From positions 1,240,001 to 1,304,000 of the forward strand of contig NZ_FNRV01000001.1 of assembly GCF_900105115.1 (NCBI RefSeq): 64,000 bases of DNA. Reading direction: 5' to 3'. The notes under the pieces were generated by a model. That model ran no database searches. It was not told the DNA's origin and saw only the letters and a list, made by a program, of their open reading frames with translations. The translations under genes were made by a program, and so were the position numbers. Origin of the DNA: Pseudomonas mohnii. Lineage in GTDB: Bacteria; Pseudomonadota; Gammaproteobacteria; Pseudomonadales; Pseudomonadaceae. Below, one piece after another: positions 26,939 to 34,636 of this stretch (the stretch's first letter is position 1; every line of letters starts with the position of its first letter).

Positions 26939-27673
26939 TCAGCCTGAGATAATTTCACACTTCCCGATGGAAGGCCTAATTTTAACGCCAGACTTCATAT
27001 CAGTCATTACAATTCGATTAGTTTCAAAGCTCTCTAGAACTACATACCTATCAGAAATAGTACCTATTAGCACCCCTTTAACGACCCCTGCACTATCAAC
27101 CACCAATGGCGTTCTTTCCGAACACAGCCTTAACTTTTGCAAACTTGAACCCGACTCATCATAAGGAAGAAATATAAGCGACCATAACATGAATAACAAT
27201 GTCGAAGCACCCACCAGCCTTTCGCCACCGCCTTCAAAATATTGAACCAATGCTAGCGATAAAAACGTACTAGGAAAAACTGTTCCGGGAGCCCTTAGTG
27301 AAAACTCGAACAAAATTGAATCCATTACTTCTTTTTTTAACAACACTCCGACACCAAGTACCAATATCGTCCCCACAATTAAAAAATAAGTAACCCACTT
27401 CCTTGCATCGGGAACCATTTTATTATCAGTCATTAAAAAAGACAAAAAAATGCTTGTCAATGTCATACCTCCCGTCCAGGGCAAGCCATCCTTAACTAAG
27501 CCTTGAGGCTCAATTGCGCTAACGACCCATGACGCCTGTAGACCGGAGTAAAAAAAATAGTTTTGAGAAAGCCCCACGAGGTATGCAAAACCAATTAACA
27601 GTCCAAATATCCCTACTAACTTAACAATTTTGTCCAATAGATAATCATAAGTCGGATTGGCATTACCGTTCAT
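26939..27673 (-). CDS. Multi-pass membrane protein of unknown function (244 aa)
   Basis: The start MNGNANPTYDYLLDKIVK is preceded by GGGAG. About five hydrophobic helices follow (GIFGLLIGFAYLVGL; WVTYFLIVGTILVLGVGVLL; LLFMLWSLIFLP). After the last helix comes a soluble C-terminal beta domain of about 70 residues (TPLVVDSAGVVKGVLIGTIS). It is AT-rich compared with phage genes. It stands alone on the minus strand inside a plus-strand phage early region. Superinfection exclusion or a host-protection role is possible, but nothing proves it. Confidence 0.68.
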   Translation of the reverse strand: MNGNANPTYDYLLDKIVKLVGIFGLLIGFAYLVGLSQNYFFYSGLQASWVVSAIEPQGLVKDGLPWTGGMTLTSIFLSFLMTDNKMVPDARKWVTYFLIVGTILVLGVGVLLKKEVMDSILFEFSLRAPGTVFPSTFLSLALVQYFEGGGERLVGASTLLFMLWSLIFLPYDESGSSLQKLRLCSERTPLVVDSAGVVKGVLIGTISDRYVVLESFETNRIVMTDMKSGVKIRPSIGKCEIISG

Positions 27674-27746
27674 CACGTTGCGCTCCCATCTTATTGAGCA
27701 AACCGTCTGCACAATAAAAGACCATTCCCCCAAAATTACCAATAAG

Positions 27747-28011
27747 TCGCATCCGGTCACGGAGGGCGACGCCTACCCGGAGATAACCTTGACCCCACAA
27801 TTCGAAAGCCCCAACGGGATATGGCGGCGTCTTGGTTGAGCGAGGTTCGCGCGGAGCACGGACGATTCGCCGCCCAGACGGATCGGAAGTGTGCATCGAC
27901 AGCGAGCGCGGACGCCACACAGGAGAGATTGAAGCGGCGCGGCAGGAGCTGGCGTGCCTGCCGCACGGCGAAAGTGCGCGCCAGGCGGCGCATCTCTACA
28001 TCTTCGCTTGA
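27747..28011 (+). pseudogene. Phage early gene (copy 2), frameshifted
   Basis: One frame reads VTEGDAYPEITLTPQFESPN. A second frame continues TGYGGVLVERGSRGARTIRR, PDGSEVCIDSERGRHTGE and EAARQELACLPHGESARQAA to the end YIFA. The last 27 codons match the fragment at 14362-14442. A start codon in the second frame is lacking, so this is probably a broken gene of unknown function. Confidence 0.5.
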
Positions 28012-28037
28012 CCCGGCCTCACCTATTGAACAGAGAC

Positions 28038-28280
28038 TTAGCCATTACCTCGGTCATACCAATTGGTGGCCAGCTCAATCCCGCACATTCTGGCATCGTC
28101 AATGCTCTGGAGTGGGCCGTCTGATTCTCCTATCAGGCTTTCACCACTTGGATCTAGTTGCGCCACAACCCGAACGCCGACGGGCACAGGATCGCTATCC
28201 ACGCCCCACTTAAAGCGCACAAGTGCCTGCTTTCCGCTGGCATGTGAGAGAAAGAATCCTGGCGGCCTATCTATAGCCAT
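28038..28280 (-). CDS. Hypothetical minus-strand cargo protein (80 aa)
   Basis: An 80-residue soluble protein (MAIDRPPGFFLSHASGKQAL; VGVRVVAQLDPSGESLIGES; a C-terminal CGIELATNWYDRG). The composition suggests a small beta-barrel. AGGG lies at workable spacing before the ATG. No family is recognised. It shares its position with the 77-aa gene of the first relic. Confidence 0.58.
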   Translation of the reverse strand: MAIDRPPGFFLSHASGKQALVRFKWGVDSDPVPVGVRVVAQLDPSGESLIGESDGPLQSIDDARMCGIELATNWYDRGNG

Positions 28281-28317
28281 CGCTTTACCCTCTTAAACCC
28301 GGATTGATTACGAATCA

Positions 28318-28602
28318 TCAACCACCAGAGTCAACTCCCCCGCCGCCATTCGCTACTGTCGAGATAACGGAATTGTCTGGATCAAGGTACAAATCAATAA
28401 TGCACCCACTTTCATTGAGGAAAATGGTGATTCTTCCCGGTTCTATCTTCTCGGTTACCGCATCACCAGCTCGCACAACCCGACACTTCCTACCAATCAG
28501 ATCTTTGATTGTCGTAGGAACGCCTGAAAGAGGGAAAGGAACCGGCCTTGTATTACTCCATGGCCAAACGTGCGAACCACCTCCGTCACCTGTGCCGCCC
28601 AT
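28318..28602 (-). CDS. Peptidase inhibitor I78-like protein (94 aa)
   Basis: The start MGGTGDGGGSHVWPW is preceded by GGGAGG at five bases; a GTG at 28635 is an alternative. The segment TTIKDLIGRKCRVVRAGDAV, then TEKIEPGRITIFLNESGCII follows the pattern of inhibitor I78 domains (helix, R-V-R/V-x-G-D-A-V-T, D/P-x-R-I-x-V). The family inhibits serine proteases of the subtilisin and elastase kinds. The N-terminal glycine-rich piece is unusual. No signal peptide is seen, so it would act in the cytoplasm or be released by lysis. Confidence 0.6.
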   Translation of the reverse strand: MGGTGDGGGSHVWPWSNTRPVPFPLSGVPTTIKDLIGRKCRVVRAGDAVTEKIEPGRITIFLNESGCIIDLYLDPDNSVISTVANGGGGVDSGG

Positions 28603-28667
28603 AGCAGCCTCCCAAATGTAAGTGTTGGCAGTCACTGCCAGAAACTAAAGCAAAGCCCACAAACTCA

Positions 28668-28687
28668 AATCACGCCAGCCGGCGAGG
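28668..28687 (+). repeat. 20-bp anchor repeat, copy 2
   Basis: Identical to 14754-14773. It lies just before the PAPS-reductase-like fragment. Confidence 0.75.
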
Positions 28688-28692
28688 GTCCC

Positions 28693-28888
28693 ATGTCGCC
28701 ATATAGAACCTCAGGGACGACCGTCGTGATCTTCTCCGGCGGGCGGACCAGCGCCTACATGCTGCACCAGGTACTGGATAACGACGATGACCTCTGCGAT
28801 CTGGTTGTCACCGTCGCCAAAACCGGCAAAGAACACCCGCCGTGCTCGAGTTCGTCCGAGAATATGCCAATCTCGACCGGGCCATAGC
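28693..28888 (+). pseudogene. Phage PAPS reductase-like (PP-loop ATPase) gene fragment
   Basis: The frame VVIFSGGRTSAYMLHQVLDN contains the PP-loop SGGRTS, and VVTVAKTGKEHPP follows as in phage phosphoadenosine phosphosulfate reductase-like proteins. After this the frame shifts (VLEFVREYANLDRAIA is in another frame) and the rest is missing. Relatives occur in phages and in DndC-type DNA phosphorothioation. This copy is dead. Confidence 0.72.
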
Positions 28889-28909
28889 CGGTTTCTTTAG
28901 CAATTAGCG

Positions 28910-29533
28910 CTAAACCATTTTTTTCACTCGTTCCCATTCACTTTTTAATATGCTCTGAGATATTTTTACAAGATCATCACATTTTCCGGAAAGCATAAAA
29001 CCTTCATCGGCGGCACGATTACAAATTTCTTGAGATATGCGGACTAAATATTGAGAGTCAGATTCTTCCGGGTTTATATACAGCTCAATTAAGGAAAGAT
29101 ACCTTCTTGCCTCGCCATTTGCCGATACTATCTTTGCCCTTAACTCTCGATCACGATGCTCTACTGCCATAAGATCATCAAACGTCTCAGGATTCAATTT
29201 TGTGCGACGCTGATTAAGCACGTGTAGTGATCGAACCTCAAAGCAGGATGCAATAAAGTTTGAAATCGTTAACCGCAAACCATTTATCCATTCCTGCCTA
29301 TTCTTGGCTACATTTTCTGCCTTACTGCGCTCCAACTGTTTATCCGCACTATCTTTTGAAATTTTCTCTTGCGAATCGGTAGTAATTTTGAAGTTTCTTA
29401 CTGTAGTCCATGTACCTAAAACGACAATAAACGCGGTCAAAATAATGCCAGCCAAGCCTAGCCAGTCAGTGCCGGAGTCAACCTTAATTTCAGGGATTCT
29501 GTATACGCCAAGCATCATCGCATCCACAGTCAT
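28910..29533 (-). CDS. Membrane-anchored helical protein of unknown function (207 aa)
   Basis: The start MTVDAMMLGVYRIP has GGGGAG at good spacing. One membrane helix (WLGLAGIILTAFIVVLGTW) is followed by a charged helix with coiled-coil character (DSQEKISKDSADKQLERSKA) and a helical cytoplasmic domain to the C-terminus. It is AT-rich. It sits alone on the minus strand between plus-strand phage genes. The layout (one helix plus a cytoplasmic helical domain) is common in abortive-infection or membrane-stress modules and elsewhere, so the role is open. Confidence 0.65.
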   Translation of the reverse strand: MTVDAMMLGVYRIPEIKVDSGTDWLGLAGIILTAFIVVLGTWTTVRNFKITTDSQEKISKDSADKQLERSKAENVAKNRQEWINGLRLTISNFIASCFEVRSLHVLNQRRTKLNPETFDDLMAVEHRDRELRAKIVSANGEARRYLSLIELYINPEESDSQYLVRISQEICNRAADEGFMLSGKCDDLVKISQSILKSEWERVKKMV

Positions 29534-29612
29534 AATTTCTCCCCTTTCGACTTGAATTACTTTGCCATTACTTTCGGAATGAGGTGCCGGCATCCCCATA
29601 AAAACCATGGTT

Positions 29613-29788
29613 AGCCAAGGCAATTGCCGGACTCAAACCTTCCGAATGACAACAAGAGTAGATCAGCGCTCCGCACTGACAGTACCTCCCTGCGCGACTC
29701 GCGTCAGCTTGGCCATGCCGTGCCTACCCTGGAGCGCGCCCGTCGCCGAAAAGCTGATCACCCCCAAACGAATACAGTTAGGGCTTAG
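29613..29788 (+). pseudogene. Possible phage gene 3' remnant
   Basis: A frame without a start codon reads SALRTDSTSLRDSRQLGHAV, then LERARRRKADHPQTNTVRA and a stop. The composition is protein-like and basic. It could be the end of an early regulatory gene. 29789-29951 holds nothing further that I can identify apart from the methylase ribosome site. Confidence 0.3.
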
Positions 29789-29951
29789 GCAGGGGGATTG
29801 CTGATGGTTCTCCTGCCGGGAGCTGCGAGTTACGCGACTGGCGAGGCGAACCAATAGACCTTAGTTCGCCTGCTCAGCCTCCCTTTCACCCTTCATCCGA
29901 TTTCACAATCCATCTACAAGTCTGCCGGTGAACGGTGGGCGAGGAATTCCT

Positions 29952-30799
29952 ATGCCTGAAATCAGCCTGCACCTAGGCGACTGTCTTGAGGTAATGAGGC
30001 AGCTGCCAGATGCCAGTGTCGACATGGTGCTGGCCGATCTGCCCTACGGCACAACCCAATGTGTCTGGGACGTGATTATCCCCTTCGAGCCGCTCTGGCG
30101 TGAGTTCTTGCGAATCGCCAAGCCGGAGGCCGCCATCGTGCTGTGTGCGGCCCAGCCGTTCGCCTCGATGGTGGTCGCAAGTAACCCGAAGCACTATCGT
30201 TACGAATGGATCTGGGAGAAAGGCAACGCCACCGGCTTCCTGAACGCCAAGAAGCAACCCCTTCGGGAACACGAAAGCGCCCAGGTCTTCTACCGCCAGC
30301 AGCCCCCGTGTACAACCCGCAGATGTCGGCCGGACATGAGCGGAAGACGAGCAAGCGCAAGACGGTCAACTCGGAGTGCTATGGCAAAGCATTGGCGCTC
30401 ACCGAATACGACTCGACAGAGCGGTACCCACGATCGGTGCAGTTCTTCTCGAGCGACAAGCAGTCTGGGAGCTTCCATCCGACACAGAAGCCGGTTGCGT
30501 GGATGGCTTTCCTGATCAGCACCTACAGCAACCCCGGGCAAGTGGTGCTGGATAACACAATGGGCAGCGGCACCACTGGCGTGGCCTGCGTGCAGCTAGG
30601 GCGCCAGTTCATCGGTATTGAGCAGGACGCCGAAATCTTCGGTACCGCTCAAGGGCGAATCGCCGGCGCGGTAACTCTCCGCGATACCACGGTGCCGCAA
30701 ATCGAATTGTTTGAGGCAACAGCCTCCCCCCCCTCCCCACCTTCTGTCGCCACGCGGCATGGAGCAACGCCGCCCGAACCGGCCATAGGTATTCAATGA
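29952..30799 (+). pseudogene. Site-specific DNA methyltransferase (beta class), frameshifted
   Basis: The ATG has GAGGAA upstream. MVLADLPYGTTQCVWD carries the catalytic DLPY motif near residue 35, and the SAM-binding motif (DNTMGSGTTGVACVQLGRQF) comes near the C-terminus, the order of beta-class N4/N6 methylases. A one-base deletion near 30303 splits the gene (FYRQQPP in both frames). The upstream frame stops early and the downstream frame keeps motif I only. It probably protected phage DNA. The end overlaps xis by four bases. Confidence 0.83.
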
Positions 30800-30999
30800 A
30801 GCGAGAACTGATAAAGATCAGCGAGTTTCAGCGCCGGCGCTGGGGCGAAAACGGTACACCGCAATGCCCACAGGCCATCCGCAACCACATCCGCAATGGC
30901 GATGTGCCTGGGGAGCAGATCGGAAGACTCTGGCACGTTGACTGGGCAGCATTCAGCCGCTCGCAGGGCAACGACCTCGTCGCTATGGTATTGAAATGA
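30796..30999 (+). CDS. Excisionase-like DNA-binding protein
   Basis: A 67-residue basic protein, MKRELIKISEFQRRRWGENG, then AIRNHIRNGDVPGEQIGRLW. It has the winged-helix MerR/Xis pattern. It is translationally coupled to the methylase and lies directly before int, as expected for a recombination directionality factor. It appears intact. Confidence 0.72.
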   Translation: MKRELIKISEFQRRRWGENGTPQCPQAIRNHIRNGDVPGEQIGRLWHVDWAAFSRSQGNDLVAMVLK

Positions 31000-31004
31000 G
31001 CTGC

Positions 31005-32122
31005 ATGATGGTGCCACGGCCGCACAGCCCTGCGAACAAGGGACTCTTGCGCAGAATCTGTACTATGACGCGGGCCGCTCGACCTATCGCTACCGGCGGC
31101 CTACCGACGGGAAGTGGTTCCAGTTTGGCACCGACCGCATCAAGGCGATCGACGCAGCAAAGCAATTGAATCTTGAGTTTATGCACGGCGCCGATCTGGT
31201 CGGCGCAGTGTTGAATAACACCTCAGAAACATTTGCCGGTTTCCTCGACACCTACGAGCGCGATGTCCTGCCACCTCGAGAGCTGGCCAAGGGAGCCCTG
31301 GGCCTGTACGCGGTGCACTTTAGGCGGTTTCGCAAGCAGTTTGAGGGCAAGGCTGTAGACCAGATCACGACTCGAATGATCGCGGAGATGCTGGACGCCC
31401 TCACCCCGCGCACGGCGAACCAGTGCCGAGCCCTGCTGATCGACATTTTCAACCACGCCGCAGCAAAGGGGCTGTGCCCGGACAACCCCGCCGCCAGCAC
31501 CATAAACCGCATCGAGAAGAAGCAGCGCAAACGTCACACCGTAGAAGACCTAAAGGCCATCAGGGAGAAGGCGCCAGTCTGGGTTCAGAACGCAATTGAC
31601 CTGGCCCTGATCACTGCCCAGCGCCGCACCGACATCCTCGATATGCGATTCGACGGAGTGCGTGATGGGTTTCTCTATCTGGTGCAGAAGAAAACCGCAA
31701 AGGCCAGTGACGCGGCGTGGATTCGCTTCCGGGTGACGCCCGAGCTGCAGGCAGTCATCAGCCGCTGCCGTGACGACACCGCATCACCTTACCTGGTGCA
31801 CCGGAAGCCTGATCGCCTGAAACAGAAACAGGCGCAGACCAAGGACCACTGGACGAAGGTTGAGGAACGGTATTTGACGCGAGCATTCAAGGAAGCCAGG
31901 GAGGTGGCAAACTGCTACGCAGGATGGAAGGAAGAAGAGATGCCTGGCTTCCACGAAGTGCGAGCGCTGTCACTGCACCTGTACAAGAAAGCCGGAAAGG
32001 ACGGTCAGAAAATCGCAGGTCATGCGAGCGAGGGTATGACCAAAAACTACCAGCGCGACCACGAAGAAATCATCTGGTCAGAGGTGATTCCGGACCTGAA
32101 TATCAGCGAAATCACCGGATAG
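31005..32122 (+). pseudogene. int: Tyrosine-recombinase integrase with N-terminal frameshift
   Basis: The start region MMVPRPHSPANKG is out of frame with the arm-binding domain NLYYDAGRSTYRYRRPTDGK; one base is missing near 31055. From 31166 the frame is open: SAM-like core-binding domain (FAGFLDTYERDVLPPRELAK) and catalytic domain with arginine in AQRRTDIL, HEVR near residue 270, GHAS and the tyrosine of MTKNYQRDH. Only a truncated product lacking the arm-binding domain could be made, so excision by this unit is doubtful. It sits next to the attachment site. Confidence 0.8.
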
Positions 32123-32152
32123 TTTTGCGCCAGTTTTGCGCGGGTTTTGCGC
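32122..32152 (+). repeat. Three direct repeats of gttttgcgc
   Basis: Copies at 32122-32130, 32133-32141 and 32144-32152, exactly 11 bp apart, between int and the attachment site. They resemble integrase arm-type sites by position. The first overlaps the int stop. Confidence 0.7.
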
Positions 32153-32158
32153 AGACAC

Positions 32159-32183
32159 AAAAAAGCCGATCTAGATGATCGGC
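32159..32183. terminator. Rho-independent terminator hairpin
   Basis: gccgatc-tagat-gatcggc forms a perfect 7-bp stem. A T6 tract follows it on the minus strand, and ttaag on the plus strand. Confidence 0.6.
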
Positions 32184-32211
32184 TTAAGTGCCTGATTTTA
32201 CTCAGGAAATA

Positions 32212-32258
32212 TGGTCGGGACGGAGTGATTCGAACACTCGACCCCTAGCACCCCATGC
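32212..32258 (-). other. Attachment site: 3' part of a tRNA gene (probably tRNA-Pro)
   Basis: On the minus strand the sequence ends with CCA and has the T arm GAGTGTTCGAATCACTC, acceptor GTCCCGACCA and part of the anticodon arm (GCATGGGGTGC, consistent with anticodon GGG). The 5' half of a tRNA does not follow, so this is an att core left by integration and not a functional tRNA. The full tRNA should lie outside the window. Confidence 0.72.
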
Positions 32259-32447
32259 TTGAAAATGGGCACAAGGCCCAGCATTTACTGGCTCTCCCTC
32301 TGGCGCTCGCTGCAAACGGTGCCTTACAGAGGCGAACAGGTAATAGCGAATCCCCGAAAAAGTCCCCACGCCTATTTGGCCTGTCCTTGGCGTTCTGCCG
32401 ACCTCAAACTCCCCTGCTAAGCTCATTTCCTCCGCGGAGGAAATTCC

Positions 32448-32657
32448 ATGCCCAACTCAGACCTGCTCCCTTCCCTGCTATTCAAGATCAACGAAAACCA
32501 ACTCGCCCTTGAAGCCGCCATCATGGAGCTCACGCTTTGGGTTGAGCAGCGTGGCGCAGCCGATGTAGCTGACAACGTTCGCAGCGCCTTGGACGCAATC
32601 GACCGGAACGAGGAATTCATCAAAATGACTCTGGCGGTGATGATGACGCCGGAGTGA
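32448..32657 (+). CDS. Hypothetical protein (69 aa) at prophage unit boundary
   Basis: The ATG is preceded by GGAGG. MPNSDLLPSLLFKINENQLA, EAAIMELTLWVEQRGAADV and DRNEEFIKMTLAVMMTPE form three amphipathic helices. Its 3' part recurs in the 16904-17395 fusion and, worn, at 19685-19740. It therefore marks the end of each prophage unit. The function is unknown. Confidence 0.7.
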   Translation: MPNSDLLPSLLFKINENQLALEAAIMELTLWVEQRGAADVADNVRSALDAIDRNEEFIKMTLAVMMTPE

Positions 32658-32713
32658 TCGATAACGGCTGTGGATTCAACCGGTCGACGCAACACAACTA
32701 AATTCAGCGCAAG

Positions 32714-32736
32714 CAGAAAACCCGCGTATGCGGGCT
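32714..32736 (-). terminator. Rho-independent terminator
   Basis: On the minus strand gcccgcatacgcgggtttt. It follows the membrane protein gene that ends at 32809. Confidence 0.65.
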
Positions 32737-32808
32737 CTCTGGTCGCTACCAAGGTAAAGTTATCGCTGTAATCCCTTACTCAATAACGGCCTACACCTAC
32801 GGTGGCCA

Positions 32809-33567
32809 TTAACCGTACACCGCTTCCACTCGGCGAGCTTTTGCGGCAAAGGCAACCAAGACCACCAAGACTGCGGCAAGTACCAACGAGGAACCTACGG
32901 TACCAAAGTCCAGGCCTCCTTTTTCATGCGGTTTGGTCAGGAAATCGCCGAGGGTTGCACCGAACGGACGGGTGAGGACAAATGCCATCCAGAACAGCAG
33001 TACACCGGAGATACGGGTGTAAAACCTGGCCAGCACCACGGCGATGATCGCCGAACCGATCAGCAGTGCGCCACCGGCAAAGCCAAGACCGGAGTCGTCA
33101 GCCAAATAGTCACCTAGCGCAGTGCCCAGGGTGTTGGAGATCAAAATAGCTGTCCAGTAGAACAATTCACCCTTAGTGGTGTGGATGCTATTCACCGATA
33201 AGCTTTTTTCGCTCAGGCGCCAAACCGCAAAAATCGTGATCAGCAGGCTGATCAAAATCAGCGATCCAGAGGCATAGCCAAGGCCTAGGGTGCGGTCCAT
33301 AAAGTCCGACATTGTCGTGCCCGCGGTACTGGTGGAGAGAATCACGATCCAGTACAGCACCGGGTTATGACTCTTGGAAAACAGCTGCATGCCAAGCGTC
33401 ACCAGAAAGGCGCTGATCAGGATCAGCGAACTCATGGCGTAGCCCACGTTCAGGGTCATTGAAAGCAGATCACCGGCGGTCTCGCCGAGAGTAGTGGCAC
33501 AGATTTTCATAACCCAGAAAGCCAGGGTTATTTCCGGCAGCTTGTTCAGGTTGATATTGGTGCTCAT
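32809..33567 (-). CDS. COG4705-type multi-pass membrane protein
   Basis: 252 residues with about eight hydrophobic helices and a four-fold internal repeat. Each unit has a T-x-G-x-x-x-(G/S)-D core (TTLGETAGDLLSMTLNVGY; TAGTTMSDFMDRTLGLGY; NTLGTALGDYLADDSGLGF; PFGATLGDFLTKPHEKGG). This matches inner-membrane proteins of COG4705, of unsettled function. The four aspartates could line a pore or site. It is likely a host gene or cargo between prophage units, with its own terminator. Confidence 0.75.
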   Translation of the reverse strand: MSTNINLNKLPEITLAFWVMKICATTLGETAGDLLSMTLNVGYAMSSLILISAFLVTLGMQLFSKSHNPVLYWIVILSTSTAGTTMSDFMDRTLGLGYASGSLILISLLITIFAVWRLSEKSLSVNSIHTTKGELFYWTAILISNTLGTALGDYLADDSGLGFAGGALLIGSAIIAVVLARFYTRISGVLLFWMAFVLTRPFGATLGDFLTKPHEKGGLDFGTVGSSLVLAAVLVVLVAFAAKARRVEAVYG

Positions 33568-33740
33568 GAAGAAGACGCATTCCTGATCGGGAAAGGGTAA
33601 GTGGGTATCGCGCTGAGGAATCAGTTATGAATTACGCATGGGAACAATCAGCGAGCTGTGCCGCGACGTTAAGCGACGCTCAACTTTCGCGAAAGAAAAG
33701 ATACAGCGCAATACTTAGCTGAGACTGAGGGGGTGCTGAT

Positions 33741-33890
33741 GTGTTTGCCAAGGGTGCTGACCGGCAGCAAAGGGTCGATTATAGCCCTTCAACCTCAGCG
33801 CGAAACTTCCCTGACGTACGCTTGGCACGCCGCCAGCGCAGTCAATCCCCGGTCACCCTCGTCGGTGATTCCGATAATTCTTTGAGCATG
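33741..33890. repeat. Prophage-flank sequence shared with 19560-19680
   Basis: Both places carry tcgatt(a/g)tagcccttcaac, and on the minus strand a tail (D)(R/Q)GL(T/I)ALAACQAYVR(E/G)VSR with a stop. The original gene cannot be named with confidence; a lysis or tail gene end is possible. The stretch 33568-33740 before it has no gene. Confidence 0.55.
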
Positions 33891-33952
33891 CGCTGGGTCA
33901 AGTCGGGCGCGTTATCTTGGTCGCGCCCCCCCAAGGAGTGCTTAACCACCAC

Positions 33953-34531
33953 TCACTTTTTGAAAAAAAGCTTCTTGGCCGCGAAGACTGCAACCGCGCC
34001 AGCGATTCCTACAGGTCCACCAACTACTGCAGCTGCGCCAATTAATGCAGATTTCGCCGTAACTTTTAAGGCTGCTTCTACTGGCTTCTCTGACTCAGAG
34101 GCAGCATCGAATCCATTTTTTAATGCTGATGCGGAGGCAATTGCAGTAACCACAGCAGCACCACCTGGGACGATATGAGCAAGTGTATTTCCCGCCATGG
34201 AGAATACGGACCGGACCTGCTCGCTGGTGGTGGTGCCATAGATGCACCAGTCCACAAAATGCTCACAGTTGTTCGTGACCAGATTGTAGGAGTCTTCACC
34301 CAGTCGCGTATACCCTCGAGCAATGCGCGCTTCAGCGTCATGCACCGCCAATGGATGCGACTCCACAACGGTGGGCATGCCACCGCTGAATTTTTCGAGG
34401 CTTACTCTGCAGATAGGTCCAGACACACTATCCCCAAAACCAGAATAATGGAGCACCTCACCGGCACCAATATAGATGCCATGGTGGGTATATCCGCACC
34501 TTACGCTCACCAAATGGTCGCCCCTGCGCAT
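33953..34531 (-). CDS. LRAT-like (NlpC/P60 superfamily) protein
   Basis: 192 residues. VSVRCGYTHHGIYIGAGEVL has the catalytic histidine of the LRAT/H-box type near residue 16. NNCEHFVDWC has the cysteine at about residue 89, in the circularly permuted order. A glycine/alanine-rich hydrophobic C-terminal third (VVGGPVGIAGAVAVFAAKKL) may insert in a membrane. Related enzymes act as acyltransferases or hydrolases on lipids. It lies next to the prophage lysis cassette, so it is probably lysogenic cargo or a lysis helper. Confidence 0.75.
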   Translation of the reverse strand: MRRGDHLVSVRCGYTHHGIYIGAGEVLHYSGFGDSVSGPICRVSLEKFSGGMPTVVESHPLAVHDAEARIARGYTRLGEDSYNLVTNNCEHFVDWCIYGTTTSEQVRSVFSMAGNTLAHIVPGGAAVVTAIASASALKNGFDAASESEKPVEAALKVTAKSALIGAAAVVGGPVGIAGAVAVFAAKKLFFKK

Positions 34532-34636
34532 AACCTAATCCCTGATAAAGATTAGCGATGATGGCATCTTGCCGTGCCACTCCACAAGACCAAACGAATT
34601 CGATGAGTAGACAGGTTTTTGATCATATACCGCGGG

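Noticed and set aside
32212..32258. Functional tRNA gene
   Set aside because: Only the 3' half is present. The D arm and acceptor 5' strand are missing, so it is an attachment-site remnant.
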